Assembly (NCBI GenBank): GCA_051530055.1
Contig: CM121342.1
Coordinates: 3,038,001-3,102,000, forward strand
Direction of reading: 5' to 3'
Length of the DNA stretch: 64,000 nucleotides
DNA from: Neoechinorhynchus agilis
Lineage: Eukaryota; Acanthocephala
The notes under the pieces were generated by a model, which had not been told where the DNA came from, did not search any database, and saw only the letters and a program-made list of their open reading frames with translations. Position numbers and translations under genes: made by a program. Positions 41,597 through 53,815 of this stretch are shown here, piece after piece (positions within the stretch are counted from its first letter, which is position 1; each line of letters starts with the position of its first letter).

Positions 41597-43616
41597 TCAG
41601 CGGTTGTGACTAGGATGCTTCTTGAGATGTCTGTCCAGGTTTGTATGCTGTGCAAACTGTTTTTCACATCCGTGGCATTTATAAGGACGCTGATTTAGAT
41701 GGATACTTCGGACATGGCGTTGGAGATTAGATGATATTGAGAATCGACGGCTACAGTGCTCACATTTGTATGGTTGTTCTCCGGTGTGTGTTCGTAAATG
41801 CCGTGTCAGATTATACCGTTGATTTTTCGAAAAGAAACCATTTCATGAAGAATCAACGGGTAGCTGAACGTGGAAACTGTTTGCTACAATGGGGGCACTC
41901 GTGGATAGTTGATTGAGTTGGTATACCAGCATTACTTCGTCCTTGTAAGGCATTCGAATGGTTACTAGAAGGACTGGACGGATCCGGAACGTTGCCATTT
42001 GAGATAGCTGGTTTCTTAAGCAGACTACAACTCATGGTATTTTTCCGTCGCTTACGGTTTTCGACTTCTGGTGGAACGGGCGGAATTGCGGCAGCAGTTT
42101 GAATATTGGCTATTTCTGAAGATGATCCAGATGAAGGATGACGATGTTGACTAAGATCAAGTGGCTGATCGTCAGTTCGCTTTGTATCTGTTGACTGTAG
42201 GTTGCTGCTATTGGTGGTGGTGGTGGGGATGTTTGCGTTTGCCATCGGTGTCGAATGGAACAGGTTGACTGATTGGAACGGATTCTGGACTCCAGCTTGT
42301 GCAACGAGATTAAGAACGATTTGACACATTCGATGGAATTCTCTGTAGTCATTGTGTTGCAGCATTAAAGGATTCCCAGCGAATCCGTTTGTGATAAAGG
42401 AGATTATGTTTTGATGGAACTGTGCCGCTTGGAGGTTCAGATGATGGGTTGGTGGCATGTAAGCGGTGGCCACTGGCGCCTGTTGTTGGCTTACAACTAC
42501 TGGATTTGGTGGGACTATGTGAATAAAAAATAGGTGAGAAGTGTTTTTCCAACGGCAAGAATAACAGGACGAACCTTGTTGATTTGTATGCTGAGCGATT
42601 GAAGTGCTATGTTTATTTTTGTGTTGTTGTTGTTCGACTAGATGAGTTCGTTTGTGTCGACAAAGGTTTGAAGGTTGTGTATAGGACTTATCGCAGATCT
42701 AAAGGTTTTTTAGGGTTACAAAACGGCATCTCTGTTTCTCTTTAAGGCATTCTATGGTTGAACCGAGAGAGAGCAGGAATTGGATCATTTATAAATGTCG
42801 TTGTGTGCACGCGTTGATCATTACCGCCACACTAAGAGAAACTCTTCATCTTTACTGGGAGTTGGAGTTACATGGCGGCACAGTAGTTGGACACCGCGCG
42901 GTAGCATCGGCGTGACAAAAAAGTGTGTGATGAACATCCCTTAATGGGTTCAACGAGCAGAACATCATGATCGTTTTCACGGCAAGAATGAGTGTTTGGC
43001 CTTGATGATGGGGAAAGCATAAGATGACTCGCATGCACATACACACAAAGACGTCCTATTATTCAGTTCAAAATGCTCCATTTAGATCTGGGGTGCTGCT
43101 CTAATGAATCATACAGGCGCCGACGATCCGTACAATTCCTAAAACCACCACCCCCGTACCGCTTCAAGGATAATGGAGTGAGCCAAAAGTAGTGGAAGGA
43201 GTCATTGCTCAAAAATAAAAAGGAAAAAAAACTGATTCGGTGTTGAGGAGACCCAATGAGTCACAAGCAAACACGAAGATGAGAAGAGTCACTCACCTGA
43301 CATGTATATGGCCGATTACTCTTGTGAACGTTCATGTGCTGCTTTAAACCCGATTGGGACGCAAAGCTCTTCGAACATATCTTACAATTGAACTTAGAAT
43401 CCTTGACATACTCCTCGTTCAATGGAGCTACTGTTGAACTGTTCTCTTGTCTATTGTTATCGTCTTCATTAACCGTGGAACTCGTGACGCCCTGAACACC
43501 ATTAACTCCGGATTCGCCACTCGAAGCTGACTTTGTAGACTCGTCGTTGTTGTTGTTGTTGTTCATCCCAGTAGTTGTTATTTGATGTGAAGAGGATGCT
43601 ATGATCATTTCATCAA
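41597..43616 (-). CDS. MECOM: MECOM/EVI1 (PRDM3/16, hamlet) family zinc-finger transcription factor, 3' exons
   Basis: Nuclear regulator with two separated C2H2 clusters. Exon 43616-43297 (acceptor TTTCAG, donor CAG|GTGAGT) ends with [20 protein letters not shown]. Exon 42698-42575 completes the next finger, [19 protein letters not shown] (human EVI1: [18 protein letters not shown]). Exon 42514 onward holds QPLDLS, the PxDLS motif that recruits the CtBP corepressor, then the second cluster: [52 protein letters not shown] and [15 protein letters not shown] [12 protein letters not shown], ending at 41597. Phases agree at each splice. The finger between PRSA and NLTRHL is split by a 49-bp insertion (see separate entry). 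Earlier exons (PR domain, more fingers) are not found in the window. Asn, Ser and Gln runs are species-specific. Confidence 0.88.
41813..41861 (-). other. 49-bp insertion with inverted-repeat ends inside a MECOM zinc finger
   Basis: Between codons for PRSA and NLTRHL, a position invariant in EVI1-family fingers, the coding strand has 49 extra bases running ACCCGTTGATTCTTC to GAAAAATCAACGGTAT. The ends CCGTTGATT and AATCAACGG are inverted complements. There is no GT at the left or AG at the right, and it contains an in-frame stop. Removing exactly these bases restores the family sequence in frame. Its length is that of the genome's short introns. Confidence 0.75.
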
Positions 43617-46300
43617 CTGAAACAATGGGGACAACGAAATATACTCATCTGTGGTGGTAACGGCGGTTTCTGTATAGCAAATCCAAAAAATGTACTTGGG
43701 ATAACCGAATTATAGACATAATAAAGGAGGTATCAAGTAGCTTATACACACAATCTAATAACATCCTCCCACCCCCCAACTCATGAATATGTATTTATGA
43801 ACAATATGAAAAAAAAGGTCGGTCTAATCTTTAAGAAAAAGAATTATTAAGGACCGCTTATTAGGATCTATTTGGAAGGAAAAATGCGTTGAACATCCAG
43901 TCTGGGCGAGCAGTCTTTCAACGACGTTCAAGGGCGCCTACATAAATGTCAGCTTAAGTCGTGCTGAGCATTGTGAGTCAAAGCCTAGACTCAATTTTTT
44001 AGGTTTTCGAGAAACAATGAAAAAGGGAGCAGCCACTTCTCAGCAAGTCGGATGAGCACGGATTACAAGGAAGGGCATCGCTCTTCATCCTCGCGGTAGA
44101 CTTCTCCAAATGGTGTATAAAACACCATGTCTATTTGGCACCAATAATGGATAAACACTCGAGACATCCTGTTGAAGAAAACCAACTATAAATCAAAAGG
44201 CCAAAAGCCTCTTAATGTCGACCGCACATGAAAGATGATATCAAATTCGACGAAAGGCGTGTAAATCTTCGCCATCCGGATTATTGGTAAAGTTGCCCTC
44301 TCAATAAATCTACAAACTAGTTTAGAAGTTTGAAAAATTTATCGCCTTCTTCAAAACTTCGCAATATGATAGGATTATGTCGAAAAAATACAAATCTAAG
44401 GTGTTTTGAAACAGAAAATAGACTGAAATTTAAGCCCAAAACGTATAGAATATACGAATTAGAGAGGTAGCGAAGGAACACATTACTGAAAATGCCGATT
44501 CGACTGGAAAATAATCAAATATTTACTATTTTGTAGCAAACCAAATTCCCAAGCAAATACAAATTTTCTAAAAGTCTTGTTTATGAGTAAAATGGTTTAC
44601 ACACAAAAAACAAATAGTATTTGTAAGATCAATAAATGGCGCTACTCACATTTTTCCATAATCTTAACAAAAAAGGTAGAATGTAGAATTCGTTAAAAAG
44701 TCATAAAATGTTGCCGTTGAACATTTGAAACGATTCTCAGGTGAAACATTATCACCAACGTACTCGAGATAAAAAAGATTCTTGACATTCACTGTCAGGT
44801 TTTTGAAGACAATGGCTGTTTCCTAGCGAGGTGTGCAACTTATCACTAAAGTTAAAAGATGACATTGTGACAAGAATTTAAATATTTGAACCAAAAATAT
44901 AGTTGAGAAAAAGTTTAAAATTGTGAAAACTCGTGGATGATTTTTTTTATGTTGGGCACCGAAATTATATATTCTGACTTTAAAAGAAGAGAATGAAATT
45001 GAATTTATTAAAGACACGTTTCAACTGTGAAATTTCGGTGATTTACCCATAAAATTTAAGCAACAGCCTTTAGACATTGACGATCAAGGGGACTCGTTCG
45101 ATTAAACTCAACGACCATTTAAAGAAACTGGACACCCCACGCACACGAGCCTCAATGTTTACGAAGATTAAATTCATCCAATAGACCGGGATCGCTAGCC
45201 GTCACCATGATGATGATGATGTTTGAAATAGATTCATTAATTTCATCGAAATTTATCCCAGCTCGGGTTAACACGCATTTCACAGTTGGACACCATAACA
45301 CCGAGACGCATTAGTGGCATAATTGATAAATGTAGAATTTGAACTTTTGAAATTAAAACTCTTTAAAGGAATATCTGTAACAAAAATGTTGGACCTAAGG
45401 TAAAATAGATTTCACCCTTTATGAAGGCATGAATAATGCTCTGTCTTCTTCTCTTGGTTTATCGCGAAGGACCGCCAAGAGAAGATGATGGATTTAATTT
45501 CCGTTCCCTCAAGGCTGCCATCTTGCACGAAAATAAATGACCCCTTTTCTACACGAATTTGAATTATTTTAAAGCTACCGTGGATAATCATTCGGGATGG
45601 TTGGTGGTAGTGGTGAATATAATCCCAGTTTAAAGGAATCTGTAACTACCACTGATATTTGTTATAGGTGGAATCATGTCGGTGAAGTTCTGACCGTTTG
45701 AGGTTTCAATAATGTCCTCGTTGCAGTAACAAGAAGTCTGTAAATTTAAAGAAATACGATAGTTTACTACGGTCTATTTAATGTCTCCCGTTAAGACAAT
45801 TAGTGCATAGGGGGAGGAAGCGTGTTTCTTCTTTTTTCTCATCTTACTGGTCAACATTGTTTTACTCCATCTACTCGTTTTTAGACCGATCGAATTTTTT
45901 TTGTGGACTATGGGTTTCAAGATTACGAGGACGATTTCTCTCTCGAGTTCTCAACATAATTTCTCATCACACAAAGTACAAGTGTCATCAGCCAAACAGT
46001 TTAGACTAATCAACGTCTTAAAGACCTGTACGACGATATGATCGATTAATCAATCAATAAATTGCGGTCTGACAAGAGGGGTGTCCATTTCGTCTCCTTC
46101 CCAAAATGGGCGTAGAGGTCACCCCTCCCCCCCCGCCTATTATAAGCAGTATTAACCCGGCAAATTTTTTTTGCGTGAGCCATGGATGTTGATGTAGTGT
46201 CTCGTGTTGGATATCTTCGTCGATATCAACTACACCCATCACCATCTCTTGCTCTGATCAAATATTAGTCTCATCTTTACACACAGCCCACAAAAGCAGT
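43617..46300. other. upstream or intronic DNA of the MECOM-like gene; no gene seen
   Basis: Unique-looking sequence without a long frame. Since exon 43297-43616 starts at a splice acceptor, this should be at least partly MECOM intron. A (GAT)n tract lies near 45210, and a run of C at about 46125. Confidence 0.45.
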
Positions 46301-47290
46301 GTCTCGGTATGTGTGTGTGTGTATTCTCGGTATGGTGGCATCATGCAGTGGTGGTGGTGGTGGTGGTTGTGCTGGGTGTAAACTGAATGTGGAGCGAGTT
46401 ATCTATTTTTCTAAGCGAGCTGTACCGACCGCCTCACTTGCATTTGAAATGCTTTTATACACGGCAACACAAACTAGAGCAAATGAGGCGTCTAAACTCA
46501 TCACCAGGACAACTACTGGTGGTGGTGGTGGTGGTGGTGAAAGGAGAACGGTGATTTTGGTTGTTCATGAAGGAGCGAGCTGGTGAGTGTACCAGTGTGA
46601 CTGTGAACAAAAACTATTGCTCAAGAATTCGACATTTAAGAGGAGGAGGAAGCCATAAATACCTGTCTTTGTGCATTTGGGAGAGCCAATTTCTCAGAGT
46701 TTAAGACACATTTGAATACGCCGACAAAAGAGCGTAGAAATCATCCTGCTGTGCGTGAACTCAAAATCACCAGGGTGATAGTACTTTCTCTTTTCTTCAA
46801 AGAACCTGTTGGAGTTTCACGTTTATGGAAAGAGAGAAATTTTAGTATAGTCCCGGGTGTGCTTTATATAGAGCGAGAGAGCTTGACAGTGGTGCGCTGC
46901 CGCGTTACCTTAGACTATATACTTTTAGAGCACCACCACCACCACCACCACCGGAATAGTCTGCTGTTTCGCCGCCGCCGCCACCGAGTTGGAGTCGTTT
47001 GTGTGTAGCGGAGGCAGCGGTGCTGGTGGTAGTAAAATGAAATGGATGAGAGAGAGAAGAGAAGAGCACGGCGGCAACAGACTGTCGTCAGTTTGAGATA
47101 ATTGAAGTCTTTGAGACTCTTGAGAACGAAGAGCCCCATCCACCAGCTGATGCTCTCGTAGTTGTCATGATCTTCTCTCTCGCTCTACAATAGAAATGGA
47201 GTGCAAAGACACGAGCCAACACCAACAAAAACCGAAATGGTGGAGGCGGCGGCAACTGCGTGGTATCTAATTTTTCTACCAAACTAAAAG
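46301..47290. repeat. cluster of trinucleotide microsatellites
   Basis: GGT repeats at about 46345-46365 and 46515-46540, CAC at 46929-46952, GCC at 46971-46983, and a TG run at 46308-46322, within GC-richer DNA than the surroundings. Long frames here are low-complexity by-products. The setting suggests an upstream regulatory or 5' UTR region, possibly of the MECOM-like gene, but no start site can be assigned. Confidence 0.6.
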
Positions 47291-50222
47291 ACACTCTTCA
47301 CTTGAATACCTAATGGAGCAACGCTTTCTTGTCACAAAAGAGGGTTTTAAGCCATTTTACAAGGGACGATTAAAAGATTTATCCACCTGCCAGAGAGAGA
47401 AACACGTAACCTTTCCTGGAAACAGCCAGACCGGACTTCCTCGTCGCAACCAACACCATAGAAACGCATCTTCGCCTTTGTGTCTTACTGATGATTCAAT
47501 TATATCTGGTCATTTAACATAATCTACTTTCACACTAATGCATTCCATTATATAAAAAAAGAAGGATAGGTTTGTGATTCGCTGCGCATAGTGCAATTGT
47601 GGTGTGTGCACCCAATCAGACGCTTTGAAGGTGTGGACACTCTTATTTTATTCATGGTTTTGTTGTTGTTGCTGAACACCACTCTCTCTGATTGAATGAA
47701 TCTATTTCAAAACACACATTTTTTAATTCACAGTATCTTCATTTTTAAATAGAATATCCGGAAAGTACACACAAGTTCGCCAAAAACGAGTTTTAGAGGT
47801 CATAGAGCCAGCTCGTGCCCGAATACTGCGCTTTTAACTTTACAATCACCTCATATTCCACCATTTCAATTAAAGAAGATCATTACGATTCGCGACTCCC
47901 AATAGAATTGTCTCTTTGTGTGAAGCTCGCCGCAGGTCGCCACGATTTATAGATAGCAATCAGTGGCTATAAAGGAAACCACTTTCCATAGTCGCTATGA
48001 AGAAGACTGCACAACACCATTGACGGCTTTTAAAATTTTGATTATGTTTGCCGAGTAGATGATGAGGCCGTCGCTCTCTAAAACAAACATTTAATGAAGA
48101 TGTTTAGTTAATCTTATGTTTAAGTCGTTTTATATGAGTCGGAAAAATGTCAAACTTTTTTTTGCACTTGTTAAATTCTCAATACGTTTGAACCTTTGAA
48201 TTTTAGACGTCACTTAAACGACATCTCGAATTCACATTAATCAAAGGGCGATCAACATCGATCACCATTAATGGTAAGTCTGAACGCTCAAGATATTAGA
48301 TCATCGAGTGTCAAGCCTCTCCCATTTAATCTTCACGTTGACTACGCAGGGCGAAGGCAGTCTAAATATTGCTCGAGGTATCAATTAATGAATTTCTTGC
48401 TTAACACGGGCCCCACGGCACTCATCAATCTCTCTTTGAGAATAGCCTACGGGTTCATTTAAATGAGGGAAAATGCTTTTATTTTGCTTTAATTTTAAAA
48501 ATTCAAATCACATCGGTCAGCAATGTTCATCTGAAATTTTCTAACTTTTTTAATCCTAACTTGTTTTTTTATTAGTTGCTAAGAGCAGTGATCTTAAAGA
48601 CGAATGCAAATTTCTTTTGCAAAATCTAGATAAGTCTCAAAGTACGAAATTTACTTTCCGTCCATTATAAACCATGCTTGCTTCGATCAATTCTAGGACA
48701 TTTCGATAAGAAGAGATCTATGTACTGTCCTTCGGGACTCTCTTTGATGTAGGAAAACAAAAGATAGAAAGTAGATATCACTTACAGCCATAATGATTTC
48801 CCATGTGACCCGAAAACCTTCTAGCATTTAATATTCAAATTTCAATCTTGATTCGGTGCGTTCATCAACTTCCGTAGAACTCGATACAATTGGTCTAAAG
48901 TTGTTTGACGGATTCTTTACAATGGGAGCCTTTCATCACAAAGCTTGTCTTATCTAAGCAAATAATACTTATAATCAAACATTAGATAAACCACAATGTA
49001 TTTTCATAGATTGCAACCGCTTTCCACATCTTCTGTTTAAGAAATTATTCGTAAATTGTTATCAGATATCCGCAGAATCAACAAAACACAATTCAGAGCC
49101 TAATATTTGAACCCTATTGATTCGAAAAATGTATATATTTGTATAAATCACTTTAGTAAATAGTTATCGGAACAAATCTTAACACCATGATGACATTAAC
49201 ACTTGCGATTTCACTATTCGCTTCTAGAAAATCCGCCTGCTTTATTAAAATAAACGGGCAAATGAGCATTAGTGCAATATTTTATAGTTTTCAAAAACCA
49301 ACAAAACACAGTGATTCTTAGATTATAAAACACTTTTTGGTAATGAATGCTGTCAACGTTCCGTCGTTTTTTCACCGTTTACGGAGTTAATAAAACGCAG
49401 ACCGAATGCACTTGAACAATCTTAACAAAATCAAAACAATTTCCCCTAGAAGTTTTTAAATTGAGGATATAAAAAAGGAAGCTTGTAATCCTACAAGTTT
49501 CAATTTTTAATTTACGAAAAATCGTAACGAAAAGTTAAAGCGGACAAAGATCGCTTCTAAATCGTTCAAATTATCATAGTTAATCTAAACAATGGGAAGC
49601 CATCTCCAAATTCTTAAAACGTCGTCGAAAAAGAGTACAAGATTAAAAGTATTCATTGAATATCATTTTGCTGTAAATCTGTTCTGACGCTTCATCGCAT
49701 CCAAAGAAAGGAGCTTCTAATTTCACATTTGTAATGAAACCTCAAGAGATATCATGGCGCAAACGAAATCTTTGCTGGGGCTTTATTTAAAAGTTCTCAT
49801 GTTTCAGCTGTCACATCCCAAAAGAACGATCTTTTGGATTACATTTCAACTCACTACATTAGCATTCGATAGAAAAGACGTATTACCATTCATTCTTGTG
49901 TTTTTAATGAAACTTTGAATTTTAGAGCACAACGAATTTAATGTATACATAAAAAACTTTCGCTAGTAAAAAATCGACATTAATTAAAATAGGATCATTA
50001 TTTTCTAGATATGCAACCACTTTTGAGTAGAATTTGAACGAACACAATTTTTCAATATCTATGCGCTTCCAGTTTAAATATAGCCAAAAATTGGACTACC
50101 GTAAGAATAATTTCATTTGTCGATAGGAGAAAATAAATGAAATTAAGATTTTATTGGATATTTCGATCAACTATCTCGGATCTCCGGTGGGAGTCGCATC
50201 CTTAATTTGAAATCAGGTTTAT
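47291..50222. other. no recognisable gene
   Basis: About 2.9 kb of AT-rich sequence with only short frames on both strands and no repeats I can identify. Confidence 0.4.
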
Positions 50223-51330
50223 TGCCCTCGAACGTTTCGAACCTATTTATAAGGATTCGATGATAATACGTTCGAAACGCCGACCATTGCGAACTAGTGT
50301 TGTAGCGCCACTAAAATCGATAGTGTGCCCTGTGTTTTTTGCATGGGCCACCACTGCGGAACTAATATCCGTGTTGCGAACAAATCCGTCGGTTGAAATT
50401 GTTGGTCTGCCCCACATAGACCTGTTTGCAACCGGAGCACGGAATTTTGGAGACCGCACCAGATGACTGTTGGCCATTCTTGGGACATATCAATCCGTGT
50501 AGAGTGCGTCCCACTCTCTTGGCCTCACATCCTGATTTTATGATGCGCTCCATAGCAAGAATGATCATCAGGGAATGGCAGTTCAACGTGGATTTCTTCC
50601 TTTTTAGACTTTGTCTCCCCATTGAAGGTTCGACAAGATGGAGAGGATAACCATATCGACCTGATATGTACTTTAGGTAATCAATCTCCTCGTTACACAA
50701 CTTGGCGTTGCTACAATGTGTAAGAGCACGATGGATGAGTGACATAATCCTCAAAATTTTGTATTTGCGAGGTTGGGCTGATGTCCATGGCACAAGGCCC
50801 ACAGGTATACTTCTCTTTCGGTACACCCTGGTCGTGTAGTTTCCACTGGTTAACCGGGCTATCCTTACATCCAGGAAGGGAAACGTTGAAGGCGGTCCAT
50901 ATTCGTCTCCGACGGGTCGATCAACAAGAACGTGTCATCCACATATCTGAACCAGATCTTCTGTATCGACGACAAATGTTCGCTCTCCCAGTGCCGCATA
51001 TATAGCTCAGCAAGCACAGGGGCTAACGGGCTGCCCATCGCCACTCCATCTTTTTGATCATAGTCGATACCGTTGAACTGGAAGTTGCAGAATCTGGTAC
51101 AAAAATCCTCTCCATCTTGTCGAACCGACCCACTGGTATACCTCTCTTTCGGTACACGCTGGTCGTGTAGTTTCCACTGGCTAATCGGTATATCCATACA
51201 TCCAGGAACGGAAACTTACCATGGTCCTCCTCCTCGATCGTCCACTGAATATTGTCGTCCCTTCAGTTCATGTTTAAGGCGATTCATATTAGTCTCTGAA
51301 GGTTGGATCAACAGGAACGTCTGATATGTA
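50223..51330 (-). mobile_element. Penelope-like retroelement, two overlapping partial copies head to tail
   Basis: Reading on the minus strand from 51.2 kb: reverse transcriptase motifs DGVAMGSPLAPVLAELYM and FRYVDDTFLLI, typical of Penelope-like elements, then from about 50.8 kb the linker and GIY-YIG nuclease (KIPCSGCKQVYVGQTNN), and its closing helix GHTIDFSGATTLVRNGRRFE near 50.3 kb. A segment of about 85 bp (50800-50886) recurs, diverged, at 51130-51215, and the FLLI...DPSETNM stretch also occurs twice. The outer copy therefore begins with a region that belongs downstream of the next copy's reverse transcriptase. This is the tandem arrangement known for Penelope-like elements. The frames are broken. 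Confidence 0.85.
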
Positions 51331-51577
51331 CTTTAGGTACGGACGATCGATATAGCATTAACCAAAGTGTGTGTCGATCGATATTTATATCACAGTTGAG
51401 TTCGTCATATCGAGTGGTTTTAGATTCGCTTCATCAATGATAGTTTGGTTAATCAATAATCCAGTTTCCTCGAAAGAACAACAATCCATTTAGGTCGATG
51501 ACGCATTTCGAGCGCTGATTCTTCCGTATCAGTTTCTTCTCTGCGTTTTTATATTCATGAAGCAAACAAAACCATAA
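51331..51577. other. RPS12 upstream region
   Basis: Spacer between the Penelope-like element and RPS12. Expected to hold the RPS12 promoter; no distinctive element seen. Confidence 0.4.
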
Positions 51578-52051
51578 ATGGAGTCGTAAGTGGAGATCTT
51601 CTCATTTTCCGTTCTGTTATTGCGCTTTTCCGTCTTTAGAATGTCGACCGATCAAATCAATGAAATTTGTGAAATGTCCATTAGAAATGCTCTCGCCTCA
51701 GGTCACGTCCTTCTTGGTCTTCGCCAAGTTGTGAAGATGCTCGATCGCCGGCAAGGTCTTTTCTGTATCCTAGCCAAGAATTGCGATCATCAAGGAATCA
51801 CAAGTCTTGTACAAGCATTGTGCAAAGAACACGGAGTTAAATTATTGATGGTTGATGATAATAAGAAACTTGGTGAATGGGCCGGTTTGTGTAAGTTCGA
51901 CCGGGAAGGCAAGGCGAGGAAAGTTAGGGCTTGTAGTGTCCTTCTCATTATGGTTAGTAATCTCCTTTTTTTATTTCAAAAACCATCATTTTTTTAGGAC
52001 CATGGAGTGGAAAATGAATATGTCAATCAGTTGACGGCTTTGGTCCAATAA
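51578..52051 (+). CDS. RPS12: ribosomal protein S12 (eS12), three exons
   Basis: Small-subunit ribosomal protein of the eL8/eL30 fold. A tiny first exon ATGGAGTC (51578-51585) precedes GTAAGT. After a 54-bp intron ending CTTTAG it joins A|ATGTCG in frame. The main exon 51640-51952 encodes ALASGHVLLGLRQVVKMLDR, CILAKNCDH and [20 protein letters not shown], the last nearly identical to human [20 protein letters not shown]. A 45-bp intron (GTTAGT...TTTAG) leads to exon 51998-52051, DHGVENEYVNQLTALVQ, and TAA. Total 124 residues (human 132). If the second ATG at 51641 is used, the protein is three residues shorter. The stop codon overlaps AATAAA (52047-52052). Confidence 0.93.
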
Positions 52052-52052
52052 A
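52047..52052 (+). promoter_or_regulatory. AATAAA polyadenylation signal overlapping the RPS12 stop
   Basis: CCAATAAATCG: the last sense codon CAA plus TAA plus the next A form AATAAA. No second AATAAA lies in the next 200 bp, so the 3' UTR may be only a few tens of bases. Confidence 0.5.
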
Positions 52053-52243
52053 TCGTTTTAGTTGCGGTTTTAGAGCGCTTGTTTGAAAGCATTCAGGTAT
52101 TTTCGACTACTACCCTGTTTCAAAATCATTTTGACTTGTAATGAAATACCGGACGAGTATATTCACCACAAGTCAAAATTTACCATCCCAATATGAATTT
52201 TCTGTCCAGGAATTATTCGTGGTAAAAAATAATGGTCATTTCG

Positions 52244-52349
52244 GTGTATTTTAAAAAAAAACACTTTTAAATTTATTAAATCTGAGATATTTTACAGACA
52301 CAATCTTGTTAACGACTTTAATAAATTCCTTCAATTTTTTACTGCCATA
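52244..52349. mobile_element. short hairpin element, diverged relative of the 4127 family
   Basis: Left side ATTTATTAAATCTGAGATAT and right side TAATAAATTCCTTCAATTTT match the two halves of the hairpin at 4127-4204, with a longer loop. Non-coding. Confidence 0.55.
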
Positions 52350-52738
52350 AACAAACATTTAATATTTGTTAATGTGTTTCTTGGGGTTTGAAAAAAGTGA
52401 CCGCATAAAAATAATAACATATTGAACCACTCGAATTCAATCGATTAAAAAAATGTTTGGGATAAATGCTTAAAGAACTATTTAAAATTTGTTTGAAGCT
52501 TACGAAACAATTTAAATAAATTGTCAATACCAACAACAATCCGGGGTTAAAACATCGCCAAACTCGAATTTAATATTATTTTACATATAAAATAATTTCA
52601 GCTTTGTACGCCAACTCTGGTCGGAATGTTGGCGTGATTTTTTTAAATTTTAAACTTTGTATTGTCTAATTCTTCATTTTTACATTTTTTGGTTGAACTG
52701 TATTTTTCCGCGTTTTTAGACTCCATTTTGCTACTTTA
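52350..52738. other. no recognisable gene
   Basis: AT-rich spacer between hairpin elements. Nothing seen. Confidence 0.4.
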
Positions 52739-52856
52739 AGGCGAAACAAAATTTAATATTTCCTCTACTTCGTTCGAACCTCATCAGAATTGCTTATAAG
52801 TTTTAGAAATTGTTCCATCGACATGAAGGAAATATTAAATCATTTCTATTTCGCCT
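52739..52856. mobile_element. hairpin element (MITE-like)
   Basis: Arms 52739-52764 (AGGCGAAACAAAATTTAATA...) and 52827-52856 (...AAATCATTTCTATTTCGCCT) are imperfect inverted repeats around a ~60-bp loop. Confidence 0.7.
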
Positions 52857-53384
52857 GACCTAAAGCGGTCATGGTCTAGCAAATCAAACGGTTAAAAAAT
52901 CAGCAATTAAAATGATTGATTTTTTTAGCAAAAAAAGGAGAATATTTATTGACCATTATAGTGATATCGCTTGGCTTTCCGTCACAATCGTCCTTACGGT
53001 TTACGATTGTGTCTTCATTTGCAAGGAATATTTGATCGAATGTATGCACTTAGAATCCTCATCCGCCATATTTGGAAGAACAATTCATGTACGGATTAAC
53101 AGTCATTGTAGAAGGAACCGTTAATTGCCTTCTGTATACCTGTAAACATTTCCTTGTAATGTGAGTTTATTTTTATAAGCTTACCATCGGAGGTGCCGTC
53201 GATTCTCGTACGGTAGATCTAACAAAAACGTTCTTTCCATTCACTAAAAAAATTCTTTTTGGGGGGAATCTTTATTCATAAACATTAGCGAAATTTTGCT
53301 ATGTTGAGTAGAAGTAATAAGCTTTTAACACAAGAAACTCCTTCACCTTTCGAAGCTCGTCGAGTTTATTATGACCGTTTATTA
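52857..53384. other. no recognisable gene
   Basis: A 70-codon frame at 52912-53124 lacks motifs. Nothing else seen. Confidence 0.4.
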
Positions 53385-53815
53385 ATAACACGTCTTTAAT
53401 AAACTTTTTAAAGGGGGTGAAGACTTCTAAACAATAAGTTTAATTTTTTATTAAAGGCGTTCTGCGAACCTCGCAGGGTTCATCATCAGTCTGTTGCTTT
53501 CTTGCGAAATAAACTGATGATGAACCCGACGAGGGTCGCAGAACGTCTTTAATAAACTTTTTAAAGGGGTTGCAGAGTTCTAAAAAATAAGTCTAATTGT
53601 TTGGTAAAGACGTTCTGCGAACCTCCTCAAGGGTTCATCATCAATTCCATTCGCAAGTTTGTTGCTTTCTTGTGAAATAAACTGATGATGAACCCCTTGG
53701 GTGAGGTTCGCAGAACGTCTTTAATAAATGCTTTAAAGGGGTTGCAGAGTTCTAAACAATAAGTCTAATTTTTTATTAAAGACGTTCTGGGAACCCAAAA
53801 CTTAAACAATTACCG
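53385..53815. repeat. tandem hairpin repeats, about 2.5 units
   Basis: Units of about 155-190 bp combine TTTAATAAACTTTTTAAAGGGG, a CAATAAGT-type stretch and ACGTTCTGCGAACCTC, then GGGTTCATCATCA and its inverse CTGATGATGAACCC, and AGAACGTCTTTAATAAA. Each unit folds into a long hairpin whose tip is the GGGTTCATCATCA pair. The motif GATGAACCCGACGAGGGTCG resembles the loop of the element at 7258-7367. Confidence 0.8.

Noticed and set aside
46712-47294. Overlapping frames with poly-His, poly-Val or poly-Pro tracts
   Set aside because: They arise from (CAC)n and related microsatellites and are open on both strands; no splice or homology support.
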